Shown here: positions 44,651 to 52,685 of the stretch, one piece after another
Layout: each line of letters begins with the position of its first letter
Numbering within the stretch: position 1 is the first letter of the stretch
Source: Methylococcaceae bacterium UBA7658
GTDB taxonomy: Bacteria; Pseudomonadota; Gammaproteobacteria; Methylococcales; Methylomonadaceae
Assembly (NCBI GenBank): GCA_002483425.1
Contig: DLHW01000052.1
Coordinates: 27,757 to 91,756 of the forward strand
Direction of reading: 5' to 3'
Length of the DNA: 64,000 nt
Position numbers and translations under genes: made by a program
Notes under the pieces: generated by a model
Told to the model about the DNA's origin: nothing
Database searches by the model: none
Seen by the model: only the letters and a program-made list of their open reading frames with translations

Positions 44651-45652
44651 TTAATGATTAGTAAATGCGATGGCGTCATGCACCACTTGGAGACCAGCAC
44701 CCGGCTTTACAGCGTACTCGCTTAAATGCCGGCGCCACGCCCTAGCGCCGGGTTCGCCGTGAAATAAGCCAAGGATGTGGCGGGTAATGTTATTTAATCG
44801 GATGCCGTTAGCAAGCTGTATTTCAATATAGAGCATCAGCAAATCCAATATCTCGTAACGTGATTTCTTAGGTGTAGGTAAGTTAAAAATCCGCTGATCT
44901 ACCTCTGCCAATAAATATGGGTTATGGTACGCTTCACGCCCCACCATTACACCGTCCAGCTCTTTATTCAGGTTTTCGGCATCGTCTAAATCGCAGATCC
45001 CACCATTGATAATGATATTTAAGTGGGGGAAATCTGCTTTAATTTGACGGACATCCTCGTAATTTAACGGCGGAATTTCCCTGTTTTCTTTTGGAGACAG
45101 CCCTTTTAACCATGCTTTACGGGCATGGATAATAAAAGTTTTGCAACCTGCAACTGAAATTTTTTTAACAAAATCGTGCAGTTCTTCATAAGAGTCTTTC
45201 TCATCGACGCCGATTCTCGATTTAACCGTCACAGGAATCGAAACTGCTCGGGACATTTCCGATACGCAATCGGCCACCAATTCAGGTTCAAGCATTAAAC
45301 ACGCGCCGAAGCGCCCGTTTTGCACCCGGTCGCTGGGGCAACCGACATTCAAATTAACTTCATCGTAGCCGTAATCTTCTACCAGCTTTGCAGCAATAGC
45401 CAATTCCCTTGGATTACTACCACCAAGCTGGAAGGAGACGGGATGTTCCCTTTCGTCATATTGCAAAAAACGATGATGGTCGCCGTGGATTAAAGCACCC
45501 GTCGTGACCATTTCGGTATAAAGCAACGCTTGATTGGAAATGAGCCGGTGAAAAAACCGGCAATGCCGGTCGGTCCAATCCATCATGGGGGCAACGCAGA
45601 ACCTATGAGGTGCAATGCCGCTATTTACCTGGATATTGCTTGGATAATTCAT
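44651..45652 (-). CDS. dusA: tRNA-dihydrouridine(20/20a) synthase DusA
   Basis: 333 residues. The start HRFCVAPMMDWTDRHCRFFHRL, the catalytic Cys in NVGCPSDRVQNGRFGACLM, HARKAWLKGLSPKENREIPPL and the FMN-binding INGGICDLDDA and MVGREAYHNPYLL all match DusA. It reduces uridine 20/20a in the tRNA D-loop. Its first 23 codons lie within an att-like repeat of an integrated element, a known attachment site for dusA-specific integrases. The reading frame is intact, but its original promoter has been replaced by element DNA. Confidence 0.95.
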   Translation of the reverse strand: MNYPSNIQVNSGIAPHRFCVAPMMDWTDRHCRFFHRLISNQALLYTEMVTTGALIHGDHHRFLQYDEREHPVSFQLGGSNPRELAIAAKLVEDYGYDEVNLNVGCPSDRVQNGRFGACLMLEPELVADCVSEMSRAVSIPVTVKSRIGVDEKDSYEELHDFVKKISVAGCKTFIIHARKAWLKGLSPKENREIPPLNYEDVRQIKADFPHLNIIINGGICDLDDAENLNKELDGVMVGREAYHNPYLLAEVDQRIFNLPTPKKSRYEILDLLMLYIEIQLANGIRLNNITRHILGLFHGEPGARAWRRHLSEYAVKPGAGLQVVHDAIAFTNH

Positions 45653-45653
45653 G
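45583..45653. other. att-like site at the dusA 5' end (left copy)
   Basis: This segment covers codons 1-23 of dusA. It matches 50283-50353 at a constant offset of 4700 bases: TCATGGGG, one mismatch, CAACGCAGAACCTATG perfectly, then about 70 percent identity up to the start codon. Direct repetition of the dusA start with an integrase gene next to it is the hallmark of dusA-targeting integrative elements. Confidence 0.8.
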
Positions 45654-45683
45654 AATATTTATTGATCTTTGGGATTATTTTTG

Positions 45684-45733
45684 CACTTTACCGCACTATA
45701 TACGCACGATGAATTTCATCGTGCGGTAAAGTG
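45684..45733. promoter_or_regulatory. two mutually exclusive hairpins upstream of the integrase gene
   Basis: A 13-bp perfect inverted repeat CACTTTACCGCAC / GTGCGGTAAAGTG (45684-45696 and 45721-45733) overlaps an 11-bp one, CGCACGATGAA / TTCATCGTGCG (45703-45713 and 45715-45725). They share bases 45721-45725, so only one can form at a time in RNA. The site sits between dusA and the divergent integrase start at 45745. Confidence 0.6.
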
Positions 45734-45744
45734 GGGGTGCAATC

Positions 45745-46430
45745 ATGTCAAAGCCGACCAGGATAAAAAACAAAAATGGATTGGTATCTTACCGAATATT
45801 TATGCGAAAAACGATTGATGGAAATGAGCATAGGGAGAGCAAGACATTTTCAAAAAAAGAACTCGCGCAACAATGGCACGACAAACGCCTTCAAGAGCTT
45901 GAGTATGAGTTCATTCATGGCAGAACATTGGAAGATACCATTGGCGAGATTATTGCCCGGTATCAAGATCAATATGCCAATAGTTACGGACGCTCCAAAA
46001 ACTACGACATTGCGCGGTTATTGAAGCACCCAATTGCAGAAATACCCTGTGCAAAGTTATCGGCAAAGCACATTATCGCCCATTGCGTAGAACGAAACAA
46101 AAGCGCAAAACCGCAGACCGTCCTGAATGATGTCATATGGTTGAGAACTATGCTTCGCACAATGAGTGCCACCGAAGGTTTGATTATCATCCGGGCGTCT
46201 TCGAACGGGCAATGGTGGTTTTAAAACAGGAAAGATTAGTTGCCAAATCAGCTAGCCGTGACAGGCTGCCAAGATGAGTTGAATTACTTAAACTTACCCG
46301 ATATTTTAAGAAGTTAAGCACCAAAACCCCCGTGTCCGATTTAATTTGGTTTGCTTACTTTTCCAGCCGAAGACTATCAGAAATAACCCGACTGGAATGG
46401 GTTGACAACAACAAACGGGCATCATCGATG
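45745..46430 (+). pseudogene. dusA-type tyrosine integrase, broken
   Basis: The N-terminal 145 residues read as an integrase arm and SAM-like domain (SKPTRIKNKNGLVSYRIFMRKTIDG...YANSYGRSKNYDIARLL). A frameshift near 46175 moves the frame to FDYHPGVFERAMVVLKQERL; a TGA follows near 46275, and then LIWFAYFSSRRLSEITRLEW gives the first catalytic Arg region. Homology ends near 46430, before the HxxR box and the Tyr nucleophile. Normal length would be about 350-400 residues. It is adjacent to the dusA att, as for dusA-targeting integrases, and cannot be active. Confidence 0.8.
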
Positions 46431-46439
46431 CTGAGTAAA

Positions 46440-47036
46440 GTGGGCAGGGACGAGCCAAATATGGCGAACACTTGATTCAACGCCTAGCTGACGATCTGAC
46501 AGCCCGATTTGGTCGAGGCTTTAGGGTGGTCAATTTGAGCCAAATGCGCCGTTTCCATTTGGCTTGACCTCCTGAACAAATTTTTCAGACGGTGTCTGAA
46601 AAATTGAATATTGGGACATTACATATATCGCCTGGAATGTCCTCCTCACCCGATCTCGCTACGCTGGCTCGTCGCTTTTCCCTGCCCTGGTCTGCCTATG
46701 TGCGGCTGCTTTCTTTAAAGAATGAACGGTCCCCGCGCTTTTTACGAAACCGAAGCCCTGCGCGGCGGTTGGACAGTGCGGCAAATGGATCGGCAAATTT
46801 CCAGCCAGTTTTACGAACGCACTACCCTGTCACGCAACATGGCGGCGATGCTGGAAAAGGGCGAGGTGGCACTATTGGGCGATGCACTTACACCTAAAGA
46901 AGCCATCAAAGCCACCTGCATATTGGAATTTCTGGATCTCAAGGATAAATATTCGGAATCTGATCTCGAAGACGCACTTATTCGGCGGTTATCGGCTCAT
47001 TGTTCAAGGCAGGATCGCCAACACCTAATCCGTACT
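46440..47036 (+). pseudogene. DUF1016 (YhcG-type) nuclease-like gene, broken
   Basis: Reading across frames gives GQGRAKYGEHLIQRLADD, then LTARFGRGFRVVNLSQMRRFHLA, a TGA where Trp is expected, PPEQIFQTVSEK, a PWSAYVRLLSLKN segment in another frame, and then AFYETEALRGGWTVRQMDRQ and FLDLKDKYSESDLEDALIRRL. These are consecutive blocks of DUF1016 proteins. The C-terminal PD-(D/E)XK nuclease domain is missing after 47036. Family members occur in restriction-like and mobile contexts. The left junction runs directly into the integrase pseudogene. Confidence 0.8.
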
Positions 47037-47045
47037 TGAGAAAAG

Positions 47046-47228
47046 CTAGTCCACCCCAATAAAAAACAGTACGTTACATACGCTGCCTGGTTGTGATGTC
47101 AAGTTCTTTGCATAAGCGAACAGTCCTATCCTGACATTTTTTGGATCAGAAAACATATATTTAGAAATTAGGTCACCAAAATAATAAGTTACGCCGTTCT
47201 TTTTGTAGAGTTCTATGAATTTGGCCAT
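47046..47228 (-). CDS. possible small protein in the island, uncertain
   Basis: A 60-codon frame starting MAKFIELYKKNGVTYYFGDLISKYMF. The composition is protein-like, but I recognise no family. No strong ribosome site is seen (GGTGTTTG before the ATG). It lies on the opposite strand to its neighbours in a stretch that is otherwise only a degraded junction, so it may be spurious. Confidence 0.25.
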   Translation of the reverse strand: MAKFIELYKKNGVTYYFGDLISKYMFSDPKNVRIGLFAYAKNLTSQPGSVCNVLFFIGVD

Positions 47229-47326
47229 CAAACACCCTATTTAATGTATAAACTTTCCCAATTTTTTTATATGTATTTCCCTATATTTAGTTGATTAATT
47301 CCCTGTTGCACGATATATTGGCTGCT

Positions 47327-48571
47327 ATGGACAAGCAATCCCAACTCTATCCACGGCATATCGAATCACGCATTGCTGAGGCGCTGGCGGATACACCCGT
47401 CGTAATGATTGTTGGCCCACGGCAAGCTGGCAAGACTACATTGGTTCGTCAGATTGCAGGCCAGGATCGCAAGTATTTCACGCTTGACGATGCGTTGACC
47501 CTATTAGCGGCCAAAGAAGACCCGGTTGGGATGGTTCGCGGCCTGGATCGTGCCGTCATTGATGAAATCCAACGCGCCCCGGAATTGCTGCTCGCCATCA
47601 AAAAAACTGTCGATGAAGATCGCCGCCCTGGGCGCTTCCTGCTCACCGGATCGGCTAATTTGATGGCACTGCCCACTGTTGCCGATTCCCTTGCTGGGCG
47701 GATGGAAACCTTGACGTTGCTTCCGCTCTCGCAGGGTGAGATGCGAGGTGCCGCCCTCAATTGGTTAGACGAAGTTTTTGCTGGTAGACTGCCTTCAGTC
47801 TCTACGCCGCTTGTGGGCGGGGAATTGGTCGAAGCAGTTTTTCAAGGCGGCTATCCAGAAGCAATTGTGCGAACCACTCATCGTCGGCGTACCGCTTGGA
47901 GCCGGCAATATTTAGATGCGATTATCCAACGCGATGTACGTGATGTGGCAAACATCGACCGGCTTGACCAACTGCCCCGTTTTTTGAAGGGATTGGCACA
48001 TATTTCCGGTCAAATGTGCAACTACACCCAGTTAGGTGGTCAAGTGGGACTGGACCATAAAACTGCCTCCCGGTACATTGGTGTATTTGAAGAAATGTTC
48101 TTGCTCAAGCGCGTTGATGTTTGGGCCAGCAACCGGCTCAAACGGGTGGTAAAAACACCCAAATTGCAATTCATCGATTCCGGGTTACTGGCTACCCTCG
48201 TTGACCTGACACCAGACTTGGCCGGTCAAAATCGCAGCCAGTTTGGCAATGTGCTGGAAACGTTCGTATACTCGGAACTGCTCAAGCACACTACGAATTC
48301 CGAAGGCGACTATCAGTTATTCTACTACCGCGACCACGACCAGTACGAAGTCGATGTCGTTGCCGAAAATGCAGGGGGTCAATTGGTCGGTGTGGAAATC
48401 AAGGCATCGGCGACAATTAAGGAAAGTGACTTAAGAGGACTCAAGCGCTTGATAAGCGTTGCCAAAAGTCAATTTATGTTGGGGGTCATACTTTACGATG
48501 GCACTGAGACCTTGCCGCTCGGTGATCGCCTATGGGCTGCGCCCATTTCGACCTTATGGGGACAACGCTAA
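47327..48571 (+). CDS. AAA ATPase with DUF4143 domain
   Basis: About 414 residues from ATG 47327; the frame is open from a TTG at 47291. The AAA part has Walker A VGPRQAGKTTLVRQI, the FTLDDALTLLAAKEDP segment and Walker B RAVIDEIQRAP, then FLLTGSANLMALP. The C-terminal DUF4143 part is a PD-(D/E)XK-like domain: FVYSELLKH, FYYRDHDQYEVDVVAENAGG, VGVEIKAS. The family is widespread on mobile islands and the role is unknown. It is the longest intact gene of the dusA island. Confidence 0.9.
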   Translation: MDKQSQLYPRHIESRIAEALADTPVVMIVGPRQAGKTTLVRQIAGQDRKYFTLDDALTLLAAKEDPVGMVRGLDRAVIDEIQRAPELLLAIKKTVDEDRRPGRFLLTGSANLMALPTVADSLAGRMETLTLLPLSQGEMRGAALNWLDEVFAGRLPSVSTPLVGGELVEAVFQGGYPEAIVRTTHRRRTAWSRQYLDAIIQRDVRDVANIDRLDQLPRFLKGLAHISGQMCNYTQLGGQVGLDHKTASRYIGVFEEMFLLKRVDVWASNRLKRVVKTPKLQFIDSGLLATLVDLTPDLAGQNRSQFGNVLETFVYSELLKHTTNSEGDYQLFYYRDHDQYEVDVVAENAGGQLVGVEIKASATIKESDLRGLKRLISVAKSQFMLGVILYDGTETLPLGDRLWAAPISTLWGQR

Positions 48572-48851
48572 CGATACCTATTTCCACTCGTATGGACTCT
48601 AAACAAAGTGGCCACAAGGATTCGTGCATATTGTTTTTTTGCACTCCCTACCTAAACTTTCGACTATGCGGCGCTTTGGTCTACCAAGTTTGTTGCGTTC
48701 ATTCCATCCAAAATAAAAATGAGTTTACTCAAGCGAAAATTTACATTCGTGTTCAATCCGCTCGAAAAACTATTAGGTAACTTTCTATTGATTAATAAAG
48801 CTTTTGAGGAGTATTCTGCTTTGAAATCTAGTAATAAAGGAGTCCCCTGTC

Positions 48852-49133
48852 ATGAGCCGCCATATAACCCTGCTTAGGGCAATATTTCAGGAACCGGTCA
48901 GTGCAAATATGCACTGGCGGGAAGTTGAATCATTGCTCCACCACTTGGGGGCGACCATAGAACCCGTCCATGGCGCCCGTTTTCGTGTGGTGCTCAACCA
49001 AATTGAATTTATCATGCACCACCCACACCACGGCAGTGAATGCACCAAGCAAGACATCAAACAACTACGGGAGCATCTCACCCAAGCAGGTATCAGCCCG
49101 TCACTCTACGAAGCTGATAAAAACCAACCTTAG
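48852..49133 (+). CDS. HicA-like toxin without visible antitoxin
   Basis: 93 residues. MHWREVESLLHHLGATIEPVHGARFRVVLNQIEFIMHHPHHG and IKQLREHLTQAGI follow the HicA double-stranded-RNA-binding-like fold, including a GxR turn and the active-site His region (usually HRPH, here MHHPHH). A good AAGGAG site precedes the ATG by 10 bases. HicA mRNA interferases are normally paired with HicB. No HicB frame follows or precedes it, so it is either inactive or controlled in trans. The gap upstream (48572-48851) holds only a doubtful 53-codon frame from 48720. Confidence 0.72.
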   Translation: MSRHITLLRAIFQEPVSANMHWREVESLLHHLGATIEPVHGARFRVVLNQIEFIMHHPHHGSECTKQDIKQLREHLTQAGISPSLYEADKNQP

Positions 49134-49217
49134 CCGCTTTGGGTTACACTCGCCCTATTTTTATAGGTTGCAGAGCCAATTGGGATCGTTTGCCTGACAC
49201 AATCAGTAAGCTTAAAA

Positions 49218-49721
49218 ATGAACGACACAGAAGACTTAACCGTAAGGGCAAACGCCTTGCAGGAACTGCTTGCCTCACAGCAAACACTGCTGCTGTCGAC
49301 GGCATCAATAAATAATGAGCCTGACCTTAGCTATGCCCCCTTTGTACGGGATCAGGCGGGCTGTTTCTATATCTTTGTCAGCGAGCTTGCCGCCCATACT
49401 GCCAATTTGCTCGCTAATCCCAAAGCTTCGGTTATGTTTATCCGCCCGGAAGCTGATTCCCGTAACCTTTTTGCCCGTGAACGGGTGGTATTCAATTGTA
49501 AGGCCAGGGAAATAAGTCGTCATGAGGGAATTCACACTACCCAGTTAACGGCATTACAGGATAAGTTTGGCGAAGTAGTCAATTTGCTGCGTTCCTTATC
49601 CGATTTTCATTTATTTGCCTTATCTCCTGAAAGTGGCCGGTACGTTGCCGGGTTTGGCCAGGCGTACACGATTAATGTCAAAGATGGCTCAGTGTCCCCG
49701 TTTAGCAATAAGCAAAGCTGA
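49218..49721 (+). CDS. HugZ-like pyridoxamine 5'-phosphate oxidase-fold protein
   Basis: 167 residues, split-barrel FMN-binding fold. The N-terminal ELLASQQTLLLSTASINNEPDLSYAPFVRDQAGCFYIFVSELAAHTANLLANPKASVMF and the RVVFNCKAREI, FHLFALSPESGRYVAGFGQAY blocks match the HugZ/HutZ family, which bind and may degrade haem. It lacks the C-terminal extension of full HugZ. It lies in the middle of the dusA island and has no obvious partner. Confidence 0.82.
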   Translation: MNDTEDLTVRANALQELLASQQTLLLSTASINNEPDLSYAPFVRDQAGCFYIFVSELAAHTANLLANPKASVMFIRPEADSRNLFARERVVFNCKAREISRHEGIHTTQLTALQDKFGEVVNLLRSLSDFHLFALSPESGRYVAGFGQAYTINVKDGSVSPFSNKQS

Positions 49722-49781
49722 ACGGTTATAATGGTCGGTTATTAATGGTGTGTGCTATGCCGCAGGAATAACAACATGCCA

Positions 49782-50153
49782 TCAAAACAAGCCCCTGGCT
49801 TTTAAGCGCCGGTTGACTTGCTGATGATAAATTTTGGCGAGTGTTGGGCGTATTATTGGCAGGCCAATCAACCAGGCAATCGGTTTCAACAAGGGAACTT
49901 TGCCCATGAGCAGGATATAGGCATCCAATTCCGAAACAACTCGGCCGCTTTCATCTTTGACATGCAGCTCGGGTAACGCTTTTTGAGGATCGATGCCTAG
50001 GTTACGCAATTGGCTCTCTTGTCCGGTAATATCAAACCAGCAAACCTGCCCTGCACCCTTCCCCGAGATTTTTTCATAATTATTCCTGTCCCGGACACAC
50101 ACGGGACAAGCACCGTCATAGTAAACGATTATTTTGTCGTTATTTTTACCCAT
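49782..50153 (-). CDS. DCC family (DUF393) thiol-disulfide oxidoreductase-like protein
   Basis: 123 residues. The family motif YDGACPVCVRDRNNYE near residue 12 gives the DxxCxxC pair. The rest is short helical stretches ending IRPTLAKIYHQQVNRRLKARGLF. DCC proteins are thioredoxin-like and mostly uncharacterised. It is the only clearly intact minus-strand gene of the island, convergent with the HugZ-like gene. Confidence 0.87.
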   Translation of the reverse strand: MGKNNDKIIVYYDGACPVCVRDRNNYEKISGKGAGQVCWFDITGQESQLRNLGIDPQKALPELHVKDESGRVVSELDAYILLMGKVPLLKPIAWLIGLPIIRPTLAKIYHQQVNRRLKARGLF

Positions 50154-50250
50154 TGGTTGACCTCATTTGACTATAAGTTTGACGGTGTACTTGAGTTATA
50201 GTTCTTACTAGACTTGCCCACCATTAATCGCTAATCATTGGAGTAAAGAC

Positions 50251-50283
50251 AATGCCTATTACCATGTACCAAGTTTCTATACC
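50251..50283 (+). pseudogene. 5' stub of a DUF1993-like gene cut at the att site
   Basis: A GGAG ribosome site and ATG 50251 begin MPITMYQVSIP, which matches the start of DUF1993 proteins (MTITMYQASVPVF). After 11 codons the sequence passes into the dusA-derived att repeat and the frame loses any relation to DUF1993. The rest of the gene is not in the window. Confidence 0.55.
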
Positions 50284-50353
50284 TCATGGGGTCAACGCAG
50301 AACCTATGTGATGTAATGTTGCTATTTTACTGGATATTGCCCTGCATATTTAT
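50283..50353. other. att-like site, second copy of the dusA 5' end
   Basis: Direct repeat of 45583-45653 at an offset of exactly 4700 bases. Read on the minus strand it resembles dusA codons 1-23, including HRFCV and PM, but contains a TAA, so it is a displaced and decayed dusA start. It marks the junction between one integrated element and the next. Confidence 0.78.
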
Positions 50354-50433
50354 GTAAAAAAATTGATACTTTAGGATATTTTGTACATTACACCACTCGT
50401 TATTCACACGTTAATTTTCATCGTGTTTTTACT

Positions 50434-50714
50434 ATGGCAAAGCCAATAAAAATAAAGAACAGAAACGGCACCACATCATACCGGATATTCATTCAAAAAA
50501 AGATTGACGGGAAAGTTAGCATTGAGAATAAGCCTTTTTCAAATGCATCAATTGCACAACAATGGCATGATAAGCGCGTAAAAGAACTTGAATATGAGTC
50601 TATCCATGACAAGGCTTCGGATGATTTGATTGGTGAGGTTATTGCCCACCATCGAGATCAATATGCCAATAGTTACGGACGCTCCAAAAACTACGGCATT
50701 GCGCGGTTATTGGA
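50434..50714 (+). pseudogene. second dusA-type integrase, truncated by an IS end
   Basis: The first 93 residues parallel the integrase at 45745 (AKPIKIKNRNGTTSYRIFIQKKIDGK...QQWHDKR.KELEYE), at roughly 60-65 percent identity. A 56-base stretch at 50656-50711 differs from 45967-46022 at only one position. The frame is cut at 50714 by the terminal repeat of an IS256-family element. It holds no catalytic residues. Confidence 0.8.
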
Positions 50715-50743
50715 GACTGTAAATTAATTTGTGTAATTGCTTA
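50715..50743 (+). repeat. terminal inverted repeat of an IS256-family element (left end)
   Basis: The repeat begins GACTGTAAATTAATTTGTG and continues TAATTGCTTA. It matches 24 of 29 positions of the repeat at 18038-18066. It lies between the broken integrase and the transposase fragment that starts near 50778, as expected of the left terminal repeat. Confidence 0.7.
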
Positions 50744-50777
50744 TCATTGATTCACCTATTGGGAGAGGATAAGCGCT

Positions 50778-51256
50778 ACGAGCAAAGCAGAACTTGAAGC
50801 GTTTGCCCGCGAGGCGGCGAAAAGCATAAAAACCGAAAAAGACCTTACTGCCTTCAGCCAAATGCTGACCAAGATAACCGTTGAGACCGCGTTAAATGCC
50901 GAATTGGATGAGCCATTCGGGATACGGCAAATACCAGATCGGACGCAGCAATGCTTCTCTAATAAGACCCTGAAAACGGAGGACGCCCAATTTGAAGTGG
51001 CTATCCCGCGAGACCGGGACAGCAGCTTTGGACCGCAACTGGTCAGCAAGCACCACTTGTACCCTTGGGTAAACCCGTTTTACCTCCCTGGATGATAAAA
51101 TCTTGAACTTGTAAGCCAAAGGGCATAAATGACCTATGGGTTATAACGACTCGGGATATTGTTACCGCCTTTAAGGAATTGTACGGTGCCGAGGTATCGG
51201 CAACACTGATTTCCAAAGTGACCGATGCGTCATTCCTTGGCCGCAAAACGGTTTAA
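50778..51256 (+). pseudogene. IS256/Mutator-family transposase, N-terminal remnant
   Basis: The blocks follow the IS256 transposase order: SKAELEAFAREAAKSIKTEK, DLTAFSQMLTKITVETALNAELDE, GYGKYQIGRSNAS in a shifted frame, NKTLKTEDAQFEVAIPRDRDSSF, RFTSLDDKILNL, TTRDIVTAFKELYGAEVSATLISKVTDA. Several frameshifts and stops break it. The sequence ends before the DDE catalytic core. A likely original ATG appears to be lost (ACG at 50778). Confidence 0.85.
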
Positions 51257-51536
51257 ACGCCATCTTCCGGGTATTTTTTATTGGAATGAAAACTAAATTT
51301 CGTTGGCGTACTAAGAACTCGCGACATACGTTGCTGGAAAATAGGAAGGACAGGGCTAAAATCGGCTTTACAAAGCCGTTTTAGCTAAGCTTTAATAGAA
51401 AAAAGCAGAAAGGCGCAAACGGGGTATTTGAGGATTTAATATGTAAGCGCTCTAAATTTGAATGATTTATGTTTATTAAAAACTTAGCCAAGAAAATACT
51501 ATTCTGCCCACAACAACAACTCCGCGCGAATCATTG
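51257..51536. other. intergenic region between the island and opcA
   Basis: 280 bases without a gene. It holds the strong hairpin at 51355-51385 and no third dusA-like att repeat. The right boundary of the second element is therefore not visible and was probably lost. Confidence 0.5.
51355..51385 (-). terminator. long hairpin downstream of opcA
   Basis: The left arm GCTAAAATCGGCTTT and right arm AAAGCCGTTTTAGC pair over 14 bp with one bulged T and an AC loop. The flanking A and T runs make it usable in both directions. It is placed 152 bases after the opcA stop and probably ends the gnd-zwf-opcA transcript. Confidence 0.65.
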
Positions 51537-52685
51537 TCATTGCTGAAATACCGCCGCCATCGCCTGCGACGACTTCAACGCGCTTTCAAATATTTTATCC
51601 CGGGTACGCTGCGCAAGTTGCGCGGTCACCAAAGCGCACCGCGCCGGCACTTGCGAAGTAAATAACCGGGGCGGTACAGTCGATTCTTTTTCGACAATAC
51701 CGATACGCTCCCGGTCCAACCGGTTAAAACAAATCCTGCCCGGACTGTCTTTGGTATTCCAATCGAATAGCAACCGGTAAATTAAAGGATCGCCCTCCGG
51801 CAACCGTTTGACTTGAACTTTGATTGTTTGCCGGTTGTTCCTGAATCGCCAAATCAACTCCGAATCGGAAAGCCTTTTACCGTCGGCCGCTTGCCAATTT
51901 AGCCGGTCCGATAACCAGCCGACCAGCAGCCAAACCGTAGGTAATGCATGCGGCCCGTGAGCAATTTCGATGGTATGCAGATTATCCAGAGCGCCGGGAG
52001 CAGCCAGGGGGTCGAGCACCTGGCCGATCAATTTTCGCCAATTGGTGAAACGCCGCCAAGCCAGATTATGAACAATTTGGGTATTTTGTTGCGCCGCCAC
52101 CCAACGCGTCATCGTGGCGACACCTTGCGCCGGATTAACCCAGCCGACGTTATCGTAAATAACCTGGTTCGCTAACTCCGCCAATTGTAAAAAAACCTCG
52201 CCCGCCATCGATGGCGCACGTTGCGAAGCCCACCAAAACGTCGTGGGTAAATCGCCGATTAATAAGGTCCTCACCACATAAGGCAAACGGTCTTTCATCG
52301 CGGTGGCCGCTGTAATATCGATCCGTTCCGCGCACACCTGCCAACCGTGATCCAGTTCCGTGTAATACAGCTCGATATCCGCTTCGATCGAACCCGAGCT
52401 TGGACTGCCGTTATCGATTAACAAAATAACGCGAGACGGATGATCATCGACGATACCGGCGATTTCATGATCGATCGTTTCGGCTTCTTGCGGCGTATCG
52501 CAATAGATAATTAAATTAGACATGCAAGCGCGCATGATTATGGCGAAACCATCGCTATTGATATCTTGGTTTAACTGCGCCCATAACCGGCCTAGACCAG
52601 GCTCGATATCAGCTATGCTGTCCAACTTGCACTCTTGCCGGAAAACCTTAGAAACGCAATCTTTAGCTATCATAATGTGCGCCAT
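51537..52685 (-). CDS. opcA: glucose-6-phosphate dehydrogenase assembly protein OpcA
   Basis: 382 residues matching the OpcA family: LIIYCDTPQEAETIDHEIAGIVDDHPSRVILLID, PYVVRTLLIGDLPTTFWWAS, and VGWVNPAQGVATMTRWV. OpcA activates glucose-6-phosphate dehydrogenase, mainly known from cyanobacteria and actinobacteria and found also in some methanotrophs. Its start overlaps the zwf stop by 16 bases, so the two are translationally coupled, which supports a joint function. Confidence 0.92.
   Translation of the reverse strand: MAHIMIAKDCVSKVFRQECKLDSIADIEPGLGRLWAQLNQDINSDGFAIIMRACMSNLIIYCDTPQEAETIDHEIAGIVDDHPSRVILLIDNGSPSSGSIEADIELYYTELDHGWQVCAERIDITAATAMKDRLPYVVRTLLIGDLPTTFWWASQRAPSMAGEVFLQLAELANQVIYDNVGWVNPAQGVATMTRWVAAQQNTQIVHNLAWRRFTNWRKLIGQVLDPLAAPGALDNLHTIEIAHGPHALPTVWLLVGWLSDRLNWQAADGKRLSDSELIWRFRNNRQTIKVQVKRLPEGDPLIYRLLFDWNTKDSPGRICFNRLDRERIGIVEKESTVPPRLFTSQVPARCALVTAQLAQRTRDKIFESALKSSQAMAAVFQQ

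Noticed and set aside
48720..48881. 53-codon frame upstream of and overlapping the HicA-like gene
   Set aside because: No recognisable antitoxin features and a weak start context; not convincing as HicB.
16712..51485. Similarity between GCTCTAAGTTTGAATGG near 16712 and GCTCTAAATTTGAATGA near 51449
   Set aside because: Short, AT-rich and without matching flanks of sufficient quality; could be chance.
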